Assembly: GCA_044464175.1 (NCBI GenBank)
Contig: JBIQLO010000121.1
Location: 1 to 11,865 of the forward strand
Direction: 5' to 3'
DNA from: JBIQLO01 sp044464175
GTDB taxonomy: Bacteria; Planctomycetota; Phycisphaerae; Tepidisphaerales; Tepidisphaeraceae
Length of the DNA: 11,865 nt
A program made the translations under genes and the position numbers. The notes under the pieces were generated by a model that had not been told where the DNA came from, made no database searches, and saw nothing but the letters and a program-made list of their open reading frames with translations. Of the stretch, positions 7,901 to 11,865 are shown one piece after another (the stretch's first letter is position 1; each line of letters begins with the position of its first letter).

Positions 7901-8184
7901 GGGACCTGCCACAGCACGCGATAGGCCCCCTCGGCAAGTTCCACGCGCGCCGGCAGCGGCTTGGCGTCCGCTTGTCCCGCCGCCTGAACCGCCACGGCCA
8001 GGGGTGCGGCCTGCGCCTGGGCGCTGGATTGGCCCAGCGCGGCCGGACTGACCCACACCCCCGCCACGCTGGGCCAGGTCTGCAACGGCGCTTCAACGGT
8101 CGTGGTGAAGCGCTGCTGTCCCATGGCCGGCCGCGACAACAGCGCCGCCGTGACCAGTACCACCAGAATCCCGAATTTTTTCAT
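4954..8184 (-). CDS. Secreted multi-domain GH123/DUF4091-like glycoside hydrolase
   Basis: Predicted exported glycosidase of 1076 residues. Domains in order: signal peptide (MKKFGILVVLVTAALL, cleavage near AMG/QQ at 22); a beta-rich segment (about 25-115); a CBM4/9-like jelly roll starting NLLYNGDFEQ (128-137) and running to about 285; a malectin/galactose-binding-like domain (about 310-485, with RFDLGPKGSPLWAGF and LRVDLPDGSYRLWLLTGD); a beta-sandwich (about 530-690) with PAGIYEGQLAI; a GH123-type barrel (about 695-1000); and a helical tail. In the barrel, LWYLSDEASNDGEE holds the Asp848-Glu849 pair at the expected catalytic place. GH123 members are beta-N-acetylgalactosaminidases using substrate-assisted catalysis; the substrate here is unknown. 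I chose the start at 8184 because it opens the signal peptide; an in-frame extension to 8346 would bury it and overlap the gene upstream. No strong ribosome site precedes it. The gap to the pilin-like gene is 76 bp. Confidence 0.85.
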   Translation of the reverse strand: MKKFGILVVLVTAALLSRPAMGQQRFTTTVEAPLQTWPSVAGVWVSPAALGQSSAQAQAAPLAVAVQAAGQADAKPLPARVELAEGAYRVLWQVPPAAKGQTRGQPQAFTLTLGADHPSPRLAAKEANLLYNGDFEQTTANGLPTAIGLSAASFQKQFRLEQEAGNRFLSFNTPEQGRHGPIYLTPPVSVQPKRGYVCSFRYRITGAQAESDNFLTFTSVIQFKDAAGKALPFARALTTKDLKTDGWRNYELRVTAPAQAMTAQWSLRNRSKVAYSIAVDDLRIAPLALAEVKNVRTAQGKEISLAATSPNIRRFDLGPKGSPLWAGFTALTPDDKYDAKKGYGFTRLTRPRALDTTRPEALGRDFISSLDARLRVDLPDGSYRLWLLTGDSLVSSTVARFYFASQVTLNGKEVFKTDQTPVAFFDKGGAFWRFYNTFWTPGMDYYDAFVAPHFQTHAFQTDVTKGRLEINWRNLPVNAILIAPADQTEPMERELAALADQRRRATQITETPDPTEAGVPPTAAEAHRGFVLFRRPANETIYPSSRPQAGEQIAELKTFAAPGQAQSVRFSLLPLKDLGAVSVRAGELKSDSGTIPASAVEIRVERYTFLEAGRVKRALPPDYRYQIAPFALDHRDSVPGNQGVTWSWWATLRIPQGTPAGIYEGQLAIQSEHGEAFNLPLRLRVLPFELKPLPIAQGYYYFPAEPWYSTFWGGNVNGPSYEHDPAVRKLIARNEERELAFMKDLGLNSVAFGDDLRGDIEYADGALRLKKDNRLAFWMDIYARAGMGPMPYYGFISWGSRTFLSRQFDALKETYGAAWKKAYRNFPNYVRQIGRKQGWPQILWYLSDEASNDGEEGGKRALMLAETMEGQPDIRTIASLNGKWEHSMPAHLAISMPNIAFPITEETIAMIHKGGSQLWIYNCGSDRLMLGLYPWRIDAKGRFQWTYRSNVGNPWDDLDASYGESAYSISLPGPDGPVGTLRSEAVRDAITDHRYIVTLESAIAAAKGKADKQEALARAQQFLQDLRRRVPVDARTLVGYKVDPRETGEAVGGEFKNTDALDRVRWAAAHFILELQ

Positions 8185-8260
8185 AGCCCGATACCCGTGA
8201 AGTGCCCCACAGCCCCCTGCTTCCCTCGTACGCTTTGGCCGGCCATCCCCGCTCAACCCG

Positions 8261-9016
8261 TTACCAGCCCAGATGCCAATCCCAGAATGGGTCCCGCGCA
8301 TCGGTGGGCAGGGTGTCGATGTTGGGGAGCCACGCCACATGCCCATCCAGATACGCCACGTTCACCCCGCCGGGATTGGATCCCTCGCCGCTGCCTCCAT
8401 GCCGTACCGCGGCGGCGGAGTAGCTGGCATAGTCCGCGTTGGTGATGTCGTGAGCGCTGGACCGCCGTGCGTAATAGGGGTAGGTCTGGACCGGCGTCGT
8501 ACGTTCGCCCGTGTCCATCAGCAGCATCGTTTGGGTGGGCTGGCGGTGTGCCGTTTTACGCAGGGAATGGCCCCCATCGTTGCCACCAATGTAGGCGTTG
8601 TATCCATACCCGTACATCCAGTAGGAGCCGATCTTTTCGGTGCTCTGCGCCGGGCAGCGATAGAGCGAGTTGGCCAGGTTCGGCGCATAGGCTGCCAAAT
8701 AGCCGACATACTGTTTGGACGGCATCAAGGTGGGATTGTAGCCATAAGACCAGCTGACTTTCGTCTCTGCGTAGTCCCAGGTTCCGTCAGCGTTGTATTG
8801 GATCAGGGCCGGGTAGAGCCCCCGCGTGTCGACGGTGTACATTTCGAAGATCATGCTCAGTTGCCGCAGCCGGGAGGCGCAGCTCACCCGCATCGCCTGC
8901 TGGCGCGCCTTGTTGAGGGCCGGCAGCAGCATTGCGATCAGGACGGCTATGATCCCGATGACGACCAGCAACTCCACCAGCGTAAAACCGCCGCGCGATT
9001 GGGTCGGACGATTCAT
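8261..9016 (-). CDS. Prepilin-type N-terminal cleavage/methylation protein (pseudopilin-like) with DG motif
   Basis: 251 residues. The leader MNRPTQSRGG ends at the prepilin peptidase site G10/F11 with Glu at +5, followed by the hydrophobic helix FTLVELLVVIGIIAVLIAML. ALNKARQQAMRVSCASRLRQL continues the helix. The C-terminal region carries the planctomycete-style terminal motif RHGG...GGVNVAYLDGHVAWLP. Such proteins are cut by a PilD-type peptidase and sit in or on the inner membrane, like type II secretion pseudopilins; members of this expanded family have no proven role. The start at 9016 is favoured over 9022 because GGGAG (9023-9027) lies six bases upstream. The usual spacing is H-x9-DG, but here it is H206-x17-D224, owing to an extra eight residues (around SGEGSNPG). 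It is the first gene of the cluster with the glycosidase-like and CBM9-like genes. Confidence 0.88.
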   Translation of the reverse strand: MNRPTQSRGGFTLVELLVVIGIIAVLIAMLLPALNKARQQAMRVSCASRLRQLSMIFEMYTVDTRGLYPALIQYNADGTWDYAETKVSWSYGYNPTLMPSKQYVGYLAAYAPNLANSLYRCPAQSTEKIGSYWMYGYGYNAYIGGNDGGHSLRKTAHRQPTQTMLLMDTGERTTPVQTYPYYARRSSAHDITNADYASYSAAAVRHGGSGEGSNPGGVNVAYLDGHVAWLPNIDTLPTDARDPFWDWHLGW

Positions 9017-9066
9017 GGGCATCTCCCGGCTGAAATGAACGGAAGGAAGGGACAACCGCCGCTGGA

Positions 9067-9082
9067 GTCGCGCGGTTGCGAC
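9067..9082 (-). other. Small hairpin in the untranslated leader of the cluster
   Basis: A 5-bp perfect stem GTCGC/GCGAC around a 6-nt loop, lying in the roughly 150-nt leader between the predicted promoter and the pilin-like start. It is too short to claim a function; it could shield the leader or be chance. Confidence 0.25.
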
Positions 9083-9132
9083 GCGATCGTGATGGGACAG
9101 TTCCACCGCATCGGTCCTTTCCGATCAACCGT

Positions 9133-9140
9133 TTCCGGAA
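9133..9140. promoter_or_regulatory. Palindromic site TTCCGGAA in the divergent spacer
   Basis: A perfect 8-bp palindrome, extending imperfectly to 16 bp (CCGTTTCCGGAACTGG, 12 of 16 positions symmetric). It is flanked by a 7-bp inverted pair, gatcaac (9123-9129) and gttgatc (9150-9156). It lies downstream of the predicted start of the cluster transcript, so it could be a second operator for the divergent regulator. It is a weaker candidate than the tandem repeat at 9162-9177. Confidence 0.35.
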
Positions 9141-9150
9141 CTGGAAAGAG

Positions 9151-9179
9151 TTGATCCCAAAATGATACAATGATACAAA
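9151..9179 (+). promoter_or_regulatory. Weak promoter candidate for the divergent regulator
   Basis: TTGATC (9151-9156) and TACAAA (9174-9179) are 17 bp apart, four of six matches each. If used, it overlaps the tandem repeat and the -10 of the opposing promoter, so one bound repressor could shut both directions, including its own synthesis. Confidence 0.3.
9162..9177. promoter_or_regulatory. Tandem 8-bp repeat (ATGATACA x2), probable operator
   Basis: Two perfect, abutting copies of ATGATACA (TGTATCAT on the minus strand). The repeat directly follows the -10 of the cluster promoter and covers its expected transcription start, a classic repressor position. It also lies between the regulator gene and its first target. 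The link to the GntR/PBP1 regulator is inferred from position only. Confidence 0.5.
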
Positions 9180-9205
9180 ATAGTCCGCCCATGCCCCGCT
9201 GTCAA
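9177..9205 (-). promoter_or_regulatory. Sigma70-type promoter for the glycan cluster
   Basis: On the minus strand, -35 TTGACA (9200-9205, perfect) and -10 TATTTT (9177-9182, 4 of 6) are separated by exactly 17 bp. Initiation would be near 9170, leaving a leader of about 150 nt before the pilin-like start at 9016. No other comparable box pair is apparent in the 242-bp spacer. Confidence 0.6.
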
Positions 9206-9258
9206 TCAAAATTCGCCCTTTATGAGGGGCGGGCCGGACCTTAGTTTGTGGAAAGGAT

Positions 9259-10344
9259 ATGAAAGGCGACTCATCGTCCATCTCCCTGCAGGAGCGGATT
9301 GCCGAGCGGTTCCGCCGGCTGATTGAGTCGGGGGCGCTGCGCCCCGGGGAGCGGCTGCCGACGGTGCGGCAGGTGGGGCGGGATATGTCGGTGAGCATCA
9401 CCCCGGCGCGCATGGCGTTTCAGCTGCTGGAGAAGGAGGGGTTGATCCACACGCGCCGGGGGGCGGGCACGTTTGTGGGGCACGAGCCTTCGCGGCTGCC
9501 GCGGGTGCTGGACATCGGCGTGCTGTTCCGCGAACCGCGCGACTGGAGCAACTTCGACAACTACGGGCTGAAGATGTTCCAGGGGATCCAGAGCCAGTTG
9601 CAGGCCGAGGGGCACCGCACCTTCCTGGTGACGATGAAGCGGCAGGGGGCCGACGCCCCGGAGATGGCCGAGCAGTTCGCCGACCGGGCCGCCCATGGGT
9701 ATGTGCTGGATGAGTATGTCCCCGACGCCCTGGTGGAGCGGTTTGCCCGGACGGGCCGGCCGGTGGTGGTGGTCAACCGGGCGTGCGGCGTGGCGGGGGT
9801 GGGGGTGGTGCGGCGGGATGAGGCGATGGCCGGGCGGATGGCGGGCGAAAAGGTGCTGGGGGCGGGGCACCGTTTCATCGCGTGGGTGGACCGGACCCAT
9901 AAGGCCGCCGAGGAGGCGCATCGGGCATTCAGCCAGACCCTCGCCGCGGCATCCCCTTCGGTTCCGGCTCCGGCGTATGTTCCACTGAACACCAACGGGC
10001 CGCGGGAAGGGGTGGCCGGACCGGTGGCCGAGCTGCTGCGACAGCGCCCGCGCCCCACGGCGCTGGTGTTCGCGGACGATCTGTTGGCGAGCTTCTTTTT
10101 CCAGTGGGCCCAATCGACCGGCTGGCGGATTCCGGGGGATGTGTCGGTGGTGGGGAAGCTGGATTTGGCGCTGGCGGCGCATACGGTTCCGCCGCTGACG
10201 ACGATCCGGTTTGATCCGGCCGAGATCGGGGCGCAGGCGGTGCGGGAAGTGATTCGGTGTTGCCGCGAGCGGGGGCGCCAGCCGGCGTCGCACCTGATTG
10301 CCGGGCAGTGGGTGGAGCGGCAGACGCTGGCGGAATGGCAGTAG
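9259..10344 (+). CDS. GntR-type winged helix fused to LacI/PBP1-like sensor; transcriptional regulator
   Basis: 361 residues in two parts. Residues about 8-75 form a GntR-family winged helix-turn-helix: LQERIAERFRRLIESGALRPGERLPTVRQVGRDMSVS, then a recognition helix and wing ending LIHTRRGAGTFVG. Residues about 83-355 resemble the periplasmic-binding-protein-like sensor of LacI family regulators: DIGVLFREP, AAHGYVLDEYVP, RPVVVVNRACGV, LVFADDLLASFFFQWAQ, GDVSVVGKLDL, PPLTTIRFDPAEIG. This architecture is that of AraR-like regulators, which release DNA on binding a sugar. It diverges from the pilin/glycosidase cluster across a 242-bp spacer with candidate operators, so it most likely controls that cluster in response to a breakdown product. 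The start at 9259 leaves a usual N-terminus. GGAAAGG sits only two bases before the ATG, a poor spacing, so initiation may be weak. Confidence 0.88.
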   Translation: MKGDSSSISLQERIAERFRRLIESGALRPGERLPTVRQVGRDMSVSITPARMAFQLLEKEGLIHTRRGAGTFVGHEPSRLPRVLDIGVLFREPRDWSNFDNYGLKMFQGIQSQLQAEGHRTFLVTMKRQGADAPEMAEQFADRAAHGYVLDEYVPDALVERFARTGRPVVVVNRACGVAGVGVVRRDEAMAGRMAGEKVLGAGHRFIAWVDRTHKAAEEAHRAFSQTLAAASPSVPAPAYVPLNTNGPREGVAGPVAELLRQRPRPTALVFADDLLASFFFQWAQSTGWRIPGDVSVVGKLDLALAAHTVPPLTTIRFDPAEIGAQAVREVIRCCRERGRQPASHLIAGQWVERQTLAEWQ

Positions 10345-10347
10345 ACA

Positions 10348-10380
10348 GGCTCGTTGAGGCTATCGCGGGGTCAGCGAGCC
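10348..10380. terminator. Hairpin between convergent genes, possible two-way terminator
   Basis: GGCTCGTTGA (10348-10357) pairs with TCAGCGAGCC (10371-10380): ten pairs with one G-U wobble, 13-nt loop. It begins 3 bp after the regulator stop and ends 13 bp before the receiver stop. There is no U run on either side, so it would be an atypical or Rho-assisted terminator. Confidence 0.45.
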
Positions 10381-10393
10381 GGCCTACAGGAAA

Positions 10394-10759
10394 TCAGGCC
10401 GCGACGGGTGCGTGGCGGTGGATGAAATGGAGCAGTTGCTTGCCGTCCAGGGGCTTGTGGAAGAAGGCATTGACACCGGCCTGGTGGGCGACGGCGGCGA
10501 TGGCGGGGTCGGTGTGGCCCGAGACCATGACGACGGGACCGGTGTAGCGGCGGGCGCGGAGGGCGCGGACCAGGGTCAGGCCGTCCATGCGTGGCATCTG
10601 ACAATCGGTGACGATCAGATCGACGCGAATCTGTTCCAGCAGGGCCAGGGCTTCCAGGCCATCGGCGACCTGGGCGATCACATCGAGCCCGGCCCGCTGC
10701 AGGAGGCGGGCCACTCCCTGGCGACACTGCGGATCATCGTCCACGATTAGTACATCCAT
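10394..10759 (-). CDS. Stand-alone response regulator receiver (CheY-like)
   Basis: 121 residues making up one receiver domain and nothing else. The acidic pocket is in VLIVDDDP (Asp7-9), the phospho-acceptor Asp52 in DLIVTDCQMPRMDG, Ser80 in VMVSGHTD, and the conserved Lys102 in FFHKPLDG, with the usual fold length. All residues for phosphotransfer are present, so it should be functional. With no output domain it must act by binding a partner. No histidine kinase is in the window. The start at 10759 is chosen because AGGA (10767-10770) precedes it by seven bases; an in-frame GTG at 10783 has no ribosome site. It lies 106 bp downstream of fabI on the same strand, so co-transcription is possible but not shown, and it is convergent with the GntR-type regulator. 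Confidence 0.9.
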   Translation of the reverse strand: MDVLIVDDDPQCRQGVARLLQRAGLDVIAQVADGLEALALLEQIRVDLIVTDCQMPRMDGLTLVRALRARRYTGPVVMVSGHTDPAIAAVAHQAGVNAFFHKPLDGKQLLHFIHRHAPVAA

Positions 10760-10865
10760 CGGCAGGTCCTGAGATGCAGACACTTATTGCTGCGTATCGG
10801 CCGATGGACGCGGGGGCATGAATTATTTTGGAGGTCCTGGTCCGGATATCCTGGGGCCAGGCGTT

Positions 10866-11663
10866 TCACCACTGTCCGATAATGTTGAAGCCGGAGTCGA
10901 TGAAGTGGTTTTCTCCGGTGACGCCGCTGGACAGGTCGCTCAGGAGATAGACCGCGCACTTGGCGACTTCGTCGCCGGTGATGTTGCGCTTGAGGGGGGC
11001 TTTCTCCTCCATGACGGCGAAGGCCTTGTCGATTTCGCCCACGGCCATGGCGCTGAGGGTCTTGACCGGGCCGGCCGAGAGGGTGTTGACGCGGATGTTT
11101 TTGGGGCCCAGGTCGAAGGCGAGATAGCGGGCGGAGGTCTCCAGGGCGCTTTTGGCAACGCCCATGATGTTGTAGCCGGGGACGACGCGCTGGGCGCCGA
11201 GATAGGTCATGGCGATGATCGAGCCGCCGTCGGTCATGAGGGGCTCGGCCGCCCGGGCCAGGGCGATGAGGCTGTAGGCGCTGATGTCCAGGGCCTGGCG
11301 GAAGACCTCGCGCGGGGTGGCGGTGAAGTTGCCGGGGATGGCCCGGAGGTAGTCGCGGTTGGCGAAGGCCAGGGAGTGGACCAGGAAATCGATTTTGCCG
11401 AACTGTTGTTTGGCGCCGTCGAAGAAGGCCTGGATGGACTCATCGCTGCCGACATCGCAGGGGTGGAGCCAGGCGTCGGGGAAGCCGTTTTCCTGCATGG
11501 CCTTGCGCACGCGGCGCTGGGACTTTTCGATGTTGTCCATGGGGAGAAACCCGAAGCCGCAGGTGGCGCCCTCGCGGACGGCGGCGGCGGCGATGTGGGT
11601 GGCGATGCTGCGGTCGTTGGCGATGTTGAGAATCAGGCCGGTTTTTCCTTCTAGCAGACCCAT
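10866..11663 (-). CDS. fabI: Enoyl-[acyl-carrier-protein] reductase (NADH), FabI
   Basis: 265 residues, normal for the family. FabI reduces the trans-2-enoyl-ACP double bond, the last step of each fatty acid elongation round, in the cytoplasm as a tetramer. Features: the nucleotide-binding start GLILNIANDRSIA, HPCDVGS, VHSLAFANRDYL, and the catalytic region TYLGAQRVVPGYNIMGVAKSALE with Tyr154, Tyr164 and Lys171 in the FabI Y-x6-K spacing, which differs from the Y-x3-K of general short-chain dehydrogenases. RVNTLSAGPVKTLSAMAV and GENHFIDSGFNIIG complete the fold. Ala99 sits where E. coli has Gly93 (triclosan contact); an Ala there also occurs in Bacillus-type FabI. ATG 11663 is chosen because AAGGAG (11672-11677) precedes it by eight bases; an in-frame start at 11699 lacks one. 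Confidence 0.95.
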   Translation of the reverse strand: MGLLEGKTGLILNIANDRSIATHIAAAAVREGATCGFGFLPMDNIEKSQRRVRKAMQENGFPDAWLHPCDVGSDESIQAFFDGAKQQFGKIDFLVHSLAFANRDYLRAIPGNFTATPREVFRQALDISAYSLIALARAAEPLMTDGGSIIAMTYLGAQRVVPGYNIMGVAKSALETSARYLAFDLGPKNIRVNTLSAGPVKTLSAMAVGEIDKAFAVMEEKAPLKRNITGDEVAKCAVYLLSDLSSGVTGENHFIDSGFNIIGQW

Positions 11664-11671
11664 GCGTATTG

Positions 11672-11677
11672 CTCCTT
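11672..11677 (-). promoter_or_regulatory. Ribosome binding site of fabI
   Basis: AAGGAG on the minus strand, eight bases before the ATG at 11663. It decides the start over the longer in-frame reading from 11699. Confidence 0.75.
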
Positions 11678-11697
11678 CATAAGGCAGAGGTGGGGGC

Positions 11698-11726
11698 ATA
11701 TTAGTGGGAAATGGGGCCGGAGAAAA
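11698..11726 (-). promoter_or_regulatory. Weak promoter candidate for fabI
   Basis: TAATAT (11698-11703, four of six to the -10 consensus) with TTTTCT (11721-11726, three of six to the -35) at 17 bp. It would give a leader of about 27 nt containing the ribosome site. The -35 is poor, and the G-rich tract lies just behind it. Confidence 0.3.
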
Positions 11727-11735
11727 GGGGAGGTT

Positions 11736-11784
11736 GGGATTCGGGTTGCGGGTTTCGGGATTCGGGTGGGTTGGGTTCGTTGGG
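11736..11784 (+). repeat. Heptad GGG repeat / potential G-quadruplex tract upstream of fabI
   Basis: GGG triplets begin at 11736, 11743, 11750, 11757 and 11764, exactly seven bases apart (units GGGATTC, GGGTTGC, GGGTTTC, GGGATTC), followed by further triplets at 11768, 11773 and 11782. The tract satisfies the G-quadruplex pattern many times over on the plus strand, the template strand for fabI. The flank to the window end (11785-11865) has no gene and keeps similar GGGTTC/GGGTTTG strings. Confidence 0.65.
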
Positions 11785-11865
11785 AAATACGCGCATTGGG
11801 TTCGCCTCGAGAAATCGGCGATTCTGGAGCGCCAGGGGGGATTTGGGTTTGGTTCGTTTGGGTTC

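Noticed and set aside
8184..8346. N-terminal extension of the GH123-like protein by 54 residues
   Set aside because: It would overlap the 3' end of the pilin-like gene, lacks a ribosome site, and would place the signal peptide internally.
8273..9154. 293-residue plus-strand open frame opposite the pilin-like gene
   Set aside because: Antisense shadow; the minus strand carries the prepilin signal and DG motif.
9271..10293. 340-residue minus-strand open frame opposite the GntR-type regulator
   Set aside because: His/Pro/Arg-rich shadow with no domain; the plus strand carries a winged helix and sensor domain.
10818..11654. 278-residue plus-strand open frame opposite fabI
   Set aside because: Gly/Ala/Asp/Val-rich antisense shadow of an unmistakable FabI.

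Overview
The window looks like a GC-rich chromosome segment from a planctomycete, possibly of the Phycisphaerae type. Three things suggest this: a prepilin-type protein with an N-terminal GFTLVELLVVI segment and a C-terminal DG motif, which is a gene style greatly expanded in Planctomycetota, Verrucomicrobiota and Lentisphaerota; a large secreted multi-domain glycosidase-like protein; and an Rhs-type HINT domain of a style I associate with planctomycetes. The assignment rests on gene style, not on any marker gene, so it is an inference.

Layout. (1) 1-691 has lower GC and no gene I can support. (2) 692-2319 is the broken 3' end of an Rhs/polymorphic toxin gene. It holds two or three YD-type repeats, a pretoxin segment, a HINT autoprocessing domain and a C-terminal restriction-endonuclease-fold toxin domain. 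Two single-base +1 shifts, both in G runs, split it over three frames. (3) A probable DUF4304-like immunity gene follows (2399 or 2441-2950). (4) 2951-3579 is intergenic and contains a REPIN-like pair of inverted palindromes and C-rich tracts. (5) On the minus strand, 9016 down to 3580, lies a three-gene cluster: a prepilin-like protein, a 1076-aa secreted GH123/DUF4091-like glycosidase and a 451-aa secreted CBM9-like protein. (6) Diverging from it at 9259-10344 is a GntR-type winged-helix regulator fused to a LacI/PBP1-like sugar-sensing domain. (7) Convergent to the regulator is a stand-alone CheY-like receiver (10394-10759), then fabI (10866-11663). A G-rich heptad-repeat tract follows to the end of the window.

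How the genes fit together. The regulator and the three-gene cluster share a 242-bp divergent spacer. In it, a good sigma70-type promoter (TTGACA, 17-bp spacer, TATTTT) points into the cluster, and a perfect tandem 8-bp repeat covers the expected transcription start. The simplest reading is a carbohydrate-responsive repressor controlling a surface glycan-degrading cluster whose first product is a pseudopilin-like protein. The toxin/immunity remnant looks like a displaced, decaying Rhs tip that has kept its immunity gene. The receiver and fabI look like ordinary chromosomal genes. The most notable items are the pseudopilin-led glycan cluster with its operator, the REPIN-like element, the doubly frameshifted toxin and the heptad G-tract.
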